NCBI GenBank assembly: GCA_965248905.1
Contig: CBDFKS010000007.1
Coordinates: forward strand, 310,001-374,000
From: CBDFKS01 sp965248905
Lineage (GTDB): Bacteria > Chloroflexota > Dehalococcoidia > Lucifugimonadales > JAGWBF01
Reading direction: 5' to 3'
DNA: 64,000 bases
Translations under genes and position numbers: made by a program
In this document: positions 50,508-59,161 of the stretch, in pieces
Position numbering within the stretch: position 1 is the first letter of the stretch
How the letters are laid out: the number at the start of each line of letters is the position of its first letter
The notes under the pieces: generated by a model
What the model was told of the DNA's origin: nothing
The model's input: the letters and a program-made list of their open reading frames with translations, nothing else
The model's database searches: none

Positions 50508-51710
50508 TTGTTGCGTGCAGCCCCGGTCTGGTTGTCAGGCTACACCGGCGTGATCCTCCTGATGACCATTATTTTGAATCTGTCAACGCAGCTGGCTCGC
50601 AACGGTTACGGTCTGACGTTGCCTGCCATGAAGGACAGCCTCGAGCTGTCCCATTTCCAAGCGGGCAGCTTATTCGCGGCGCTGTCCATTCTGAGTATGG
50701 TCGCCGCGTTCGTGACCGGGACGCTGGCGCCCCGCTACGGAAGCAGGATTATCATCGGCTCCTTGGCCATCGCAGCTGGCGTAGGCATGATCTTCTTGGG
50801 TGCATCGCCCAGCTTTGCAGTTGCCCTGCTAATGAGCGCCATAGTCGGCTTCGCAACCCAGGGATGCCTTACACCGGTAATGGGTCTGCTATCTGTCTGG
50901 TTCGAGTCTCAGAGCAGGGGCACTGTGGCTGGACTGGCGGCAGCAGGGGGCAGTATAGGGTTTGTGCTAATCGGGGCGTTAGTTCCATGGCTAACGGGGC
51001 GCGATCCAGAGGACGGTTGGCGCCATACCTGGTACCTGCTGGGAATCCTGGTGATAGTGACTGGCGTAGCCTCATTGGTGTTCATCCGAGATCGTCCCAA
51101 GGAAGCAGTGGAGCCAGCCGCAGGTTGGGGCAGCTGGCCCATGGAAGCCTATCGCAACTCCCGAGTCTGGCTCATTACCTTCCTGGCCTTCTGCTCAGGA
51201 TGGGCTTTCGGGCTGTATGCGACCTTCTTCGGAGTGTTTCAGCAGGAGGAGGGGATCAGCCTGGCGGTCAGCGGTAGACTCTGGATGGCTTTGGGCTCAT
51301 TGGGTATTTTAAGCGGGATATTCTGGGGCAACATGTCAGACCGAATCGGACGTCGTGGAGGCTTCCTGTTCTCATTTATCACCTATGGAGTCGGCTGTTT
51401 GCTCTTCTGGACCGCGCCTGTCTTGATCGGATTCATGGCGTCGGTTGCGTTGGTCGGTCTGAGCTTCAGAGCATCCTACACTATCTGTGCGGCTGCTGCT
51501 GGAGACTATGTGGCGAGACAGTTTTCGGCTGCGGCATTTGGTCTCATGGGCATGGGCGCTTCGGTGGGGAGCGCGATCGGCCCATTAATCGCAGGACGAC
51601 TGGCAGATGTCACCGGTGACCTGAGTTGGCCCTTCATACTGGCTACCGGCGGCTCCGCTATAGCGGCCTTTGCATCTCTCTTTTTGACCAGACCCAGGAC
51701 CGTGTCGTGA
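50508..51710 (+). CDS. MFS transporter
   Basis: Major-facilitator carrier of 400 residues and about twelve hydrophobic segments. APRYGSRIIIGSLAIAAGVG and DRIGRRGGFLFSFITYGVGC are the two family loops; IRDRPKEAVEPAAGWGSWPM is the central cytoplasmic loop. TTG 50508, with AAAGGA 7 bases upstream, is the start; there is no ATG near. Substrate unknown; preceded by an LLM oxidoreductase, which suggests a catabolic context. Confidence 0.88.
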   Translation: MLRAAPVWLSGYTGVILLMTIILNLSTQLARNGYGLTLPAMKDSLELSHFQAGSLFAALSILSMVAAFVTGTLAPRYGSRIIIGSLAIAAGVGMIFLGASPSFAVALLMSAIVGFATQGCLTPVMGLLSVWFESQSRGTVAGLAAAGGSIGFVLIGALVPWLTGRDPEDGWRHTWYLLGILVIVTGVASLVFIRDRPKEAVEPAAGWGSWPMEAYRNSRVWLITFLAFCSGWAFGLYATFFGVFQQEEGISLAVSGRLWMALGSLGILSGIFWGNMSDRIGRRGGFLFSFITYGVGCLLFWTAPVLIGFMASVALVGLSFRASYTICAAAAGDYVARQFSAAAFGLMGMGASVGSAIGPLIAGRLADVTGDLSWPFILATGGSAIAAFASLFLTRPRTVS

Positions 51711-51813
51711 GCGTCTACTAGGCTAGCGATGGTGACATTCAGCGTGTGATCCTAGCAGTCCCAGGAGCCGTCAAAGAGTTAGCATTAGACGTTGGATGCT
51801 TGAGGGGAGAAAG

Positions 51814-52595
51814 CTACCGTGGTGATGTGGCTATTAATACCCTGGCGAGTACCGGTTCGGCTTTACCTTTTAGATCCAGACTTCTTTGTGATGCGTTAGG
51901 GAACTGGTCGGCCACGGAACGGTATGTCTCCTCCATAACCAACACTTCTCCGGGCTGGGCTGACCCCTGTAATCGAGCCGTAGTATTTACTATGTCGCCA
52001 ATAACAGTGAAATCCCTGACTTCTCCTTCGGCCACGTTCCCCATGTACATCTCGCCGGTCCCTACCCCGCCCCCTACTTGCAGCGCTCCATCTTCTCTTC
52101 CGATGTTTTGTACACCGGCGACTATGTCCAGCGCAGCTTTCACCGCTCGTTGGGGATGGTCGTCTGGCCGGAAAGGGGCGCCGAAGAAGGCCATGACTTG
52201 GTCGCCAACCATCTTGTCCAGGGTGCCATCGAGGTCGAGCACGATTTGCGCGGCCAGATTATAGAAACGATTCAGTCGCTCCACAACCTCTTTGGGAGGC
52301 AGCGCTCTGACAGTGAAGTGAACCCGCGCACATCCACGAACAGCACCGATAGTACCGCAAGCTCCCCTCCCGGGGGAGCAAACTCATATCATAAAGTGCA
52401 CAGATTGGGATTCTTGCGAGATGGCCTTATTTGGATGACCTGAAAGGGGACGGCTGCCAATCCCTGGAAAGGAATGAAGCACTGCTTGCATCGTCTTGTA
52501 GATGGAAGCCGTCGGTAGACAGGTCGCATGCCTGGAGCTTCACCCACCAGCTTACGTAGGCCACCCACCGGCCAGAGCAGACGGTTATAAGTCAC
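51814..52595 (-). pseudogene. class III adenylate/guanylate cyclase, UGA at a zinc-site cysteine and one frameshift
   Basis: A soluble cyclase of about 259 residues split by two anomalies. From GTG 52595 the frame reads PLYR-like MRPVYRRLPSTRRCKQCFIP, SRKNPNLCTL, then UGA (52389-52391), then YEFAPPGGELAVLSVLFVDV and RGFTSLSER. The family has CxxC in the first block and, from memory, CxxC in NPxLCxxC, so UGA replaces the fourth Cys. After RGFTSLSER one base is lost near 52300-52305 and the frame continues with LPPKEVVERLNRFYNL and the catalytic residues LDKMVGDQVMAFFG and TVIGDIVNTTARLQG, with family-normal length. The downstream part (51814-52284) is intact. A hairpin with SECIS spacing follows the UGA. 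Candidate selenoprotein if the frameshift is an assembly error; otherwise a pseudogene. Confidence 0.75.
52361..52379 (-). promoter_or_regulatory. candidate bacterial SECIS hairpin in the cyclase gene
   Basis: GCUCCCC pairs perfectly with GGGGAGC around the 5-base loop CGGGA. The stem begins 10 nt and the loop 17 nt after the in-frame UGA, close to the spacing of known bacterial SECIS elements. It is the strongest of the three hairpins. Confidence 0.45.
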
Positions 52596-52859
52596 GGTCT
52601 ATCTTACATTCTAGATATTGAGACATTTTCATCTCGGTGCTCGTGGATTCAAGCGCCCTTTGCCGGATGGGAAACCAAGGTAGCTCTAAGAACTACCATA
52701 AGTATATGGTTGCTGCCAGTATTGCTTTACGGTTGAACTTCCTGTCCCGATGGCGCGAACCCGTTCCTATACTTTACAAAACTATAATCTTTTGTCAAAC
52801 CACTATTGCCATGTGGTTTAATATTATCAAATGAAGACAATGTCCCAGGAGAAGCGTGC

Positions 52860-54383
52860 ATGCTTGCCAAGGTGAGAACCTGCGCCGTCGTCGGGTTGGA
52901 CGGATACATTGTGGAGGTCGAGGTAGACATCTCTCCAGGCCTACCCGCTTTTACCATAGTCGGCCTGCCGGACACGGCGGTACAGGAGGCGAGAGAGCGG
53001 GTACGCGCTGCCATCCGCAACTCGGGATGTCAGTTCCCTATGCGCAGGATCACCGTAAACCTGGCTCCCGCCGATGTGCGAAAGGCAGGGCCTTCCTACG
53101 ATCTACCAATTGCGGTGGGGATACTTGTGAGCTCTGAGCAGGTCTCGGAGTGTGCAGATACGACATTGTTCCTCGGAGAGCTGTCGCTGGATGGGGGTTT
53201 GCGCCATACCAGTGGAATCCTGCCCATGGTTTCTGTAGCCAGAGACCAGGGGTTCGGTACTGTTTTCGTTCCTGGAATAGATGCCAAGGAGGCTTCTCTG
53301 GTAGAAGGCATCGGAGCGGTCCCCGCGAGCAGTCTTAGCGAGTTGGTGGCCCACCTGCGAGGAGAGACGACGATATCTCCCTTGCCTCATCATGGTCTCG
53401 ACGGGATCGGTTCTGACGATGTTATGGCAGGGCCTGACCTGTCTCACATTAAGGGACAGGAGCATGCCAAACGTGCCTTGGAAGTAGCTGCTTCCGGTGG
53501 ACACAATCTTCTAATGAGTGGCCCGCCGGGTAGTGGCAAGACTCTTTTAGCCCGTGCGATGCCCTCCATCTTGCCCCGTATGACGGCCCAGGAATCGCTG
53601 GAGGTGACCAAGGTATACAGCGTGGGTGGCCTTCTGCCTCCAGACCAACCCTCGATATCCCAGCGCCCTTTTCGGTCCCCCCACTACACCATCTCCAATG
53701 CTGGTCTTGTGGGAGGTGGAAGATTACCCAGGCCGGGAGAGATTACCCTGAGTCATCGGGGCGTCCTGTTCCTAGACGAGCTTCCAGAGTTTGGGCATGC
53801 TACTCTGGAAGCGTTGCGTCAACCCATGGAAGACCAGGTAGTAACCATCAGCAGAGCGGGTGGCACAGTTACCTTTCCAGCCAACTTCGCTCTGGTTGGA
53901 GCGATGAATCCGTGCCCCTGCGGATTCTATAGTCATCCCACCAGGGCCTGTGTTTGCTCAGCCAGCCTGGTTTCTCGGTATCAAAAGCGAATTAGCGGGC
54001 CACTCCTCGACCGCATGGACATGTTTATAGAGGTCCCTCCAGTGGAATATGAGAAGCTGGTGGGCATGGATTTGGAGGAAACGTCGTCCCAGGTGCGTGA
54101 AAGGGTCGAGGCAGCAAGAGAGGTCCAGAGACGTCGGTTCCAGGGCATGGGTTTCACTTGTAACGCGGAGATGGGGCCAGCGGAGGTGTGGGACTTCTGC
54201 CAGATGGAGGACAATGCCAAGGGCCTGCTGCAGTCGGCAATGAAACAGCTTGACCTATCAGCTCGAGCTTTCCACCGCATCCTCAAACTTTCCCTTACAA
54301 TAGCCGACCTCAGTGGGGCCGACACAATCGATGTATCTCACGTTGCCGAGGCATTGCAGTACAGGCCAAGAGGTCTGAGCTAA
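52860..54383 (+). CDS. comM: YifB/ComM-family Mg chelatase-like ATPase
   Basis: AAA+ protein with a N-terminal Lon-like domain, 507 residues. CAVVGLDGYIVEVEVDISPG opens the first domain; LAPADVRKAGPSYDLPIAVG follows; Walker A is GPPGSGKTLLARAMPSILP, Walker B LFLDELPEFGH, and AMNPCPCGFYSHPTRACVCS is the signature of the family. The last 90 residues form the helical Mg_chelatase C domain (FHRILKLSLTIADLSGAD). ATG 52860 follows AGGAG. ComM homologues help branch migration in natural transformation. The stop overlaps the start of a broken DUF4258 gene (TAATG). Confidence 0.93.
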   Translation: MLAKVRTCAVVGLDGYIVEVEVDISPGLPAFTIVGLPDTAVQEARERVRAAIRNSGCQFPMRRITVNLAPADVRKAGPSYDLPIAVGILVSSEQVSECADTTLFLGELSLDGGLRHTSGILPMVSVARDQGFGTVFVPGIDAKEASLVEGIGAVPASSLSELVAHLRGETTISPLPHHGLDGIGSDDVMAGPDLSHIKGQEHAKRALEVAASGGHNLLMSGPPGSGKTLLARAMPSILPRMTAQESLEVTKVYSVGGLLPPDQPSISQRPFRSPHYTISNAGLVGGGRLPRPGEITLSHRGVLFLDELPEFGHATLEALRQPMEDQVVTISRAGGTVTFPANFALVGAMNPCPCGFYSHPTRACVCSASLVSRYQKRISGPLLDRMDMFIEVPPVEYEKLVGMDLEETSSQVRERVEAAREVQRRRFQGMGFTCNAEMGPAEVWDFCQMEDNAKGLLQSAMKQLDLSARAFHRILKLSLTIADLSGADTIDVSHVAEALQYRPRGLS

Positions 54384-54487
54384 TGAAGCCTATAAACTTT
54401 ACCAGACATGCCCAGAGGTGAGCACTTCTCTATGAAATCTCTTGTCAGCAGATTGCCGAGGTGCTGAATACGCCTGAAGGAGGAGCC
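54383..54487 (+). pseudogene. DUF4258 remnant with internal stop
   Basis: MKPINFTRHAQR-TGA-ALLYEISCQQIAEVLNTPEGG. Family form: the start FTRHA..RxxLLYEIS and VLNTPE is the N-terminal third of DUF4258, a RelE-superfamily-like fold. The internal TGA falls on an Arg position (CGA to TGA), and the rest of the domain is missing; the sequence then reaches the ribosome-binding site of the DUF2283 gene. A dead fragment, not a selenocysteine case. Confidence 0.6.
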
Positions 54488-54709
54488 ATGATCCTTACAT
54501 ACGATACAGAAGTGGACGCGCTTTATATACAACTACGCGATGTGAAGCCCTCTCACGGCGTGGATTTTGAAGAAGGGGTTACGATAGATGTGGATGCTTA
54601 TGGTCACATAGTGGGTATTGAAATCCTGGACGCTTCGGAACGCCTAGGTAAGGAACAACTGCACTCCGTGGTGCTAAAGGACCTCGCTTGGGAAGCCCTA
54701 CCTCTTTAG
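54488..54709 (+). CDS. DUF2283 protein
   Basis: 73 residues from ATG 54488, chosen because GGAGGAG is 5 bases before it. YDTEVDALYIQLRDVK and GVTIDVDAYGHIVGIEILDA are the DUF2283 signature. These small proteins commonly pair with DUF4258, and the neighbour upstream is a broken DUF4258, so the module has lost its partner. It may act as an orphan antitoxin; that is inference only. Confidence 0.85.
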   Translation: MILTYDTEVDALYIQLRDVKPSHGVDFEEGVTIDVDAYGHIVGIEILDASERLGKEQLHSVVLKDLAWEALPL

Positions 54710-54949
54710 CCTGGTGTGACCATTTGGCTTGTGGGGCTATTGCTAGTCCGGCAGAGGTGTTACAGCACTGGCCTCCGAGCCTGCTTTAGACCGGCACATA
54801 ATTAACGTGAGAACAAGAGGTTTAGAAAACCTATTCTTCAGACTGCTGTGCATTTCTGCGGAAAGAGACCCAGAAGAGATCGGCCAAAGAAGGCGGCCAA
54901 GCCCTTGCGATAGCCCGCAACCTATACTGCCATCCAAAGAGAATAGAGA

Positions 54950-55711
54950 ATGCTCGCCAGCACAATAGACGAGGTGATTGAACGGCTGGACCATATCATC
55001 GATAGTGCTCGGCGTGAGCGGAGTCGACTCGGGTTCTTTCCCGCCTTGTATCGCCAAGTCACAATAGCGGTCAAACAGGGTATCGCTTCGGGACGATTTG
55101 AGGACGGACCCCGCATCCAGCGTTTCGATGTGATCTTCGCCAATCGCTACCTGGAAGCCCACGAACGCTACATCCGCGGAGAATATCCCGGCGAAAGTTG
55201 GCTGGTAGCCTTCCGGAGCGCTGGACACTGGCGGCCTTTGGTTCTCCAGCATCTGCTTCTGGGAATGAATGCCCATATCAACCTCGACCTTGGAGTCGCC
55301 GCCGCCCATACTTGTCCCGGCGACAAGCTATCTGACCTTAAGCACGACTTCGACGAGGTTAACAAGGTCCTCTCCGAGCTTGTGGATGAGGTGCAACGCA
55401 GAATCGCGCTGGTCTCCCACTGGCTGGGACTGGCGGACCGTATCGGCAACAGGTCTGACGAAGCTATCGTCAACTTCAGCATGCGAAACGCGCGCGACGC
55501 CGCGTGGGATTTGGCCCTAAAACTAGCCCCACTGGAGAGCGACTCCCAGCCCCCGGAGATTGCCAGTCGAGACCGGACTATGGGACATTTTGCAAAAGTG
55601 ATCCGCACCCCTGGAATACTGGGCAGCCTTATCGCACTGACGATACGCTTGCGAGAAAGCAATGACGTTCCAAGGATAATCGACGTGTTAACTTACGGTA
55701 CATCTCCCTGA
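54950..55711 (+). CDS. DUF5995 family protein
   Basis: 253 residues, mostly helical. LASTIDEVIERLDHIIDSAR, LGFFPALYRQVTIAVKQGIA, DVIFANRYLEAHERYIRGEY and LLGMNAHINLDLGVAAAHTC are conserved parts of DUF5995. Histidines near the centre (LGMNAHINLD, AAAHTC) may bind metal. Another frame on the minus strand (54743-55309) is a shadow. The role of the family is unknown. Confidence 0.88.
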   Translation: MLASTIDEVIERLDHIIDSARRERSRLGFFPALYRQVTIAVKQGIASGRFEDGPRIQRFDVIFANRYLEAHERYIRGEYPGESWLVAFRSAGHWRPLVLQHLLLGMNAHINLDLGVAAAHTCPGDKLSDLKHDFDEVNKVLSELVDEVQRRIALVSHWLGLADRIGNRSDEAIVNFSMRNARDAAWDLALKLAPLESDSQPPEIASRDRTMGHFAKVIRTPGILGSLIALTIRLRESNDVPRIIDVLTYGTSP

Positions 55712-55873
55712 TGTTGGGCCTCCGAGAGCTATTCCAACCTGAGTGACCAAGGCCACAACGTACCCGTGACGACCCTCACAGAAAATGCCATCTTCTTGAG
55801 CCTATACTGACCCTGTCACAAGCACAAAGCCCACGATCCTCAAGGGGACGAACCTAAAAGGGGGTTGAGTAGT

Positions 55874-56113
55874 ATGGTAGAGCAGAATTCCAACCCAAGG
55901 GTCAATCAGGAACAGGGCAACGGGACTTGTCGGCATTACTGGTCAATCGAGGCATCCTCGGGGCCCGTTAGTATAGGGGTTTGCAACCTATGCAGTGAGG
56001 TGCGGGAGTTCAGGAACTACATTGATCAGCGGTCTTGGTTCGACGATGATCTCAGAGTCCAATCTGCCGACGTGGAGAAAGAGAGCCCGGTTACTCAGGC
56101 TGCTGCGGCCTAG
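55874..56113 (+). CDS. small cysteine-containing zinc-finger-like protein, 79 aa
   Basis: 79 residues from ATG 55874 (TTG 55865 possible). CRHYWSIEASSGPVSIGVC and NLCSEVREFRNYI give Cys-x2-His...Cys-x2-Cys, a zinc-finger-like arrangement. The family occurs in Chloroflexota, from memory; its function is unknown. Upstream GGGGG may serve as ribosome-binding site. Confidence 0.7.
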   Translation: MVEQNSNPRVNQEQGNGTCRHYWSIEASSGPVSIGVCNLCSEVREFRNYIDQRSWFDDDLRVQSADVEKESPVTQAAAA

Positions 56114-56433
56114 CGTCGTATGCTGTTTGTCCATCTGCGGCAGCGTGGGTTTCCGGATTGTTAGTACTTTGCCGCACTTTCTGTTGAAAGAAGGGTAACC
56201 TCCGCTGGAATTCCGGTGTCGGACCCGGTATCACCTTAGTGATATGTCTTGTGATCTCCTCTAGCGAAGCGCGGTTTCTCCTCAGTTCTTCTTGACGGTG
56301 TCCTGCCATGGGATTATAGTGGCTAACGGACTGATTTACTTGCGCCAATGTCCCGAAACGATCCTCAGTTACTATCCCCCGGCGCGATCGTTCTGATTAA
56401 CCATACTCTTGCCTGTGAGGAGGTACCGTCTCT
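56114..56433. other. intergenic region
   Basis: About 320 bases. A minus-strand frame (85 codons from TTG 56348) overlaps the end of the preceding gene and lacks a ribosome-binding site, so I do not call it. GAGGAGGT near 56415-56422 belongs to the next gene. Nothing else seen. Confidence 0.45.
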
Positions 56434-57378
56434 ATGACCAGTACGTTGGGCAGTGGAAAGCTAATATTCGAGCCTGTAACCGATTGGGGAAAGCTGCCTC
56501 AAGGGTGGTCCTACGTGGAATGTCCTGGGGTAGCCGTGGACTCTCAGGACAACGTATACGTGCTAACTCGGGGGGAGCATCCCATCATAGTCTTCGATAG
56601 GGACGGCAACTTTCTTCGCTCCTTTGGCGAGGGCCTGTTTAGCCATCGCACCCATGGTCTTTACATCGCCCACGACGACTCCCTTCTGGTAGCTGACGAC
56701 GGGCTTCATACGATCCAGAAGTTCAGTTCCAAAGGCGAGAAGCTCATGGAGATTGGTGAGAGGAACCATCCCGCGCCAAAATGGAGCGGCCAGCCCTTTA
56801 ACCGGCCGACTTCAGCCGCGATCATGCCCAGCAACGGCGATGTTTACGTGAGCGACGGCTACGGCAACTCCCGCGTACACGTTTACTCCGCATCGGGCGA
56901 ATACAAGCTGTCCTGGGGCAGCCCAGGTATTGACGCCGGACAGTTCATCCGACCTCACAACATTGCCATGGATGCCAATGACCGTGTATACGTGGTGGAC
57001 CGGGAGTGCCACCGGATTCAAATATTCGACCCAGTGGGCAACTTTATCACCATGTGGAGCAACATCCACCGTCCCGATGCGATGGTGCTATGGCAGGACC
57101 AGATATATATCGGAGAGCTCAACGGCATGGTAGGTGTTGACGACGCTCCCGGATTGGGACATCGGGTTAGCATATATGACCTGAACGGCAATATGTTGAC
57201 GCGTTTCGGCGACCCGGAAGAGGGAGAGGGGCCCGGCCAGTTCATCGCTCCCCATGGCATCGCCGTGGACTCCCATGGAGACCTGTACGTGTCCGAGGTG
57301 TCCTACACGATTCGTGGCTCCAATATGGACCCGCCCAAAGAGCTAAAGAGCCTGAAGAAGTTCGCCCGGAAGTGGTAG
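56434..57378 (+). CDS. NHL-repeat/peptidyl-alpha-hydroxyglycine lyase-like beta-propeller protein
   Basis: 314-residue six-bladed propeller. Blades carry GVAVDSQDNVYVLTRGEHPI, LYIAHDDSLLVADDG, TSAAIMPSNGDVYVSDGYGN, PHNIAMDANDRVYVVDRECH, MVLWQDQIYIGELNG and APHGIAVDSHGDLYVSEVSY. This order matches the 6-bladed NHL proteins often called peptidyl-alpha-hydroxyglycine lyase-like in bacteria. No signal peptide; it is cytoplasmic. The substrate is not known. A NIPSNAP gene converges downstream. Confidence 0.85.
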   Translation: MTSTLGSGKLIFEPVTDWGKLPQGWSYVECPGVAVDSQDNVYVLTRGEHPIIVFDRDGNFLRSFGEGLFSHRTHGLYIAHDDSLLVADDGLHTIQKFSSKGEKLMEIGERNHPAPKWSGQPFNRPTSAAIMPSNGDVYVSDGYGNSRVHVYSASGEYKLSWGSPGIDAGQFIRPHNIAMDANDRVYVVDRECHRIQIFDPVGNFITMWSNIHRPDAMVLWQDQIYIGELNGMVGVDDAPGLGHRVSIYDLNGNMLTRFGDPEEGEGPGQFIAPHGIAVDSHGDLYVSEVSYTIRGSNMDPPKELKSLKKFARKW

Positions 57379-57423
57379 GGACTGGTTAATGGCAATCTGG
57401 TTCTTACCCGCCTGGGCAACACC

Positions 57424-57777
57424 TCAAGAAGGATCATATACCGACTTAACCACCCGTATCTCCGTTTTGGCGAAGTGGCTTTGGGGGCGGTCGCCCATGG
57501 CCCTTCTCTCCGGAAGTGAGCGCCAGGCGCCGTCCTTGGCCTTGAGGTCTTCCAGGTCTTTAAAGCTGCGCACCCAGATGAACTCATTCTTGGCCTCCAT
57601 GGGCGCGTCCGCTGAGGGATATCCCGCACCGAAGCTCGGTGGATCGATGGGTACCCAGGCACCCTCGATTCCCATTCCGTACTTTTGGTGTATCGGCACC
57701 ATTTCCTCATTGAAGAGCTTGAGCCAAGAGTCCATCATTCCCCGGTTAATAGTGTAAATACGTACTTCGTGAATCAC
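57424..57777 (-). CDS. NIPSNAP family protein
   Basis: 117 residues, paralogue of 39932-40240. HEVRIYTINRGMMDSWLKLF and EFIWVRSFKDLEDLKAKDGA are the family marks. GTG 57777 begins the frame. It lies downstream of and on the same strand as the epoxide hydrolase (start 1.2 kb upstream), 59 bases after that gene's stop, so the two are probably cotranscribed. No activity established. Confidence 0.85.
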   Translation of the reverse strand: MIHEVRIYTINRGMMDSWLKLFNEEMVPIHQKYGMGIEGAWVPIDPPSFGAGYPSADAPMEAKNEFIWVRSFKDLEDLKAKDGAWRSLPERRAMGDRPQSHFAKTEIRVVKSVYDPS

Positions 57778-57836
57778 GGTCTCCTCCCAGTGGCGCGGAT
57801 TTTAGTGGCCATAACCCCTCAGGCGTATTTCTGTTT

Positions 57837-59003
57837 CTACTGGCGCAGCGGTCGGAAAAATTCGCGTAGGTCGTTTACCAGGAGGTCCGGTGTTTCCAGT
57901 GCCGCGAAATGGCCGCCGCGAGGCATTGGAGTCCAGCGTTGGACATTAAAGGAGCGCTCCGCCCATTCCCGCGGGGGTCGACCGATCTCCTTGGGGTAAA
58001 TGGCGATGGCGGTAGGCACTTCTACCCGTTCGCCTTGGGCAAGGTACCACGGGTTGACGTTGTTCTCGTAGTAAAGGCGAGCGGACGAGCCGATAGTTTG
58101 GGTCACCCAGTAGATCATCACATTGGTGAGAAGCTCGTCCTTGGTGTAGACACTTTCCACGTCTCCGTTGCAATCGCTCCAGGTGCGGAACTTTTCCACG
58201 ATCCAAGTGCACAGGCCGGTCGGTGAATCGTTGAGCCCATAAGAGAGGGTCTGGGGCTTGGTCGCCTGCTCGTGGGCGTATCCACCCTCGTTCCGCCCCC
58301 AGCTCTCCCACTGGCCGAAATGAGCTTCTTCGGCCTCTGATATCTCCCGCGAGCCTGGACCCAGGTATGGTGAGACTCCTACGCCACGACTGCCTACGGC
58401 CGTTACGTGGACTCCCACTACGTGTTGTGGGTAGGAGAAGCCTAAACGCGCGGTTACGAAGGCTCCCCAGTCACCACCGTGGGCGCCAAAGTGGTCATAA
58501 TTCAACCCTTCAGTCATGAGCTGCGCCCACAGATCGGCTATGCCCATGAGGTTCATGCCTCTCTTGGCAGGGCGGTCGGAGAAGCCGTAGCCGGGGGCGG
58601 ATGGCACGATCACGTCGAAGGAGTCCGCTGGGTCTCCTCCGTGGCTGGCAGGGTCGGCGAGGAGCGGTATGATCTTGTGCATCTCAAAGATGGAGCCGGG
58701 CCATCCATGGGTTACGATAATGGGTAGGGGATTGGGCCCCTTGCCACGCTCGTGGATGAAATGGATGCCAAACCCATCCACGGTGGCCCGGTAGTTGGAG
58801 AAAGAGTTGATGAGCCGCTCCTGGGCGCGCCAGTCGAACTTGGTGCGCCAATACTCCACCAGCTCCTTTACATAATCCAGGTTAGCACCGTAGTCCCATC
58901 CTGAGTCCGGTATCTCGTCAGGCCAGCGTGTGCGGGTCAGCCTATCCTGTAGGTCTTTGAGAGTCTCTTCGGGCACTTGCACCTTGAAGGGTTGTATATC
59001 CAT
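57837..59003 (-). CDS. epoxide hydrolase (EHN-domain alpha/beta hydrolase)
   Basis: 388 residues from ATG 59003, with GGAGGT 7 bases upstream. The N-terminal EHN domain (DIQPFKVQVPEETLKDLQDR, LVEYWRTKFDWRAQERLINS) precedes the hydrolase fold. HGWPGS is the oxyanion motif, the nucleophile Asp is in HGGDWGAFVTARLGF, and the base His is in MPRGGHFAALETPDLL. Hydrolyses epoxides to diols, probably during degradation of alkenes, lipids or terpenoids. The NIPSNAP gene follows on the same strand. Confidence 0.92.
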   Translation of the reverse strand: MDIQPFKVQVPEETLKDLQDRLTRTRWPDEIPDSGWDYGANLDYVKELVEYWRTKFDWRAQERLINSFSNYRATVDGFGIHFIHERGKGPNPLPIIVTHGWPGSIFEMHKIIPLLADPASHGGDPADSFDVIVPSAPGYGFSDRPAKRGMNLMGIADLWAQLMTEGLNYDHFGAHGGDWGAFVTARLGFSYPQHVVGVHVTAVGSRGVGVSPYLGPGSREISEAEEAHFGQWESWGRNEGGYAHEQATKPQTLSYGLNDSPTGLCTWIVEKFRTWSDCNGDVESVYTKDELLTNVMIYWVTQTIGSSARLYYENNVNPWYLAQGERVEVPTAIAIYPKEIGRPPREWAERSFNVQRWTPMPRGGHFAALETPDLLVNDLREFFRPLRQ

Positions 59004-59161
59004 GCTGGGTACCTCCTTGAGTAGGTGGTCTTCCGACGTCAGGCAATAGTTTAGCACAGGGGCCAATTGGCCGGTACTGCTGAGACGCTGCATAAACAGG
59101 TTGATTGACACCCCAAATCGTAGCTGCTAGGATTAGGCTTGAGCCAGAAGAGGTGACTAGA

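Noticed and set aside
51746..52264. 172-codon plus-strand frame opposite the cyclase
   Set aside because: The minus strand carries clear cyclase motifs (GDQVMAFFG, VIGDIVNTTARLQ); the plus frame is low-complexity shadow.
54383..54487. Selenocysteine reading of the DUF4258 internal TGA
   Set aside because: The TGA falls on an Arg position rather than Cys, no hairpin of SECIS form follows, and the domain is truncated.
54743..55309. 188-codon minus-strand frame
   Set aside because: Opposite the DUF5995 gene, which matches a family; the minus frame has no recognisable motif.
56091..56348. 85-codon minus-strand frame between the zinc-finger gene and the propeller gene
   Set aside because: TTG start without a ribosome-binding site and overlap with a better-supported gene; no family.
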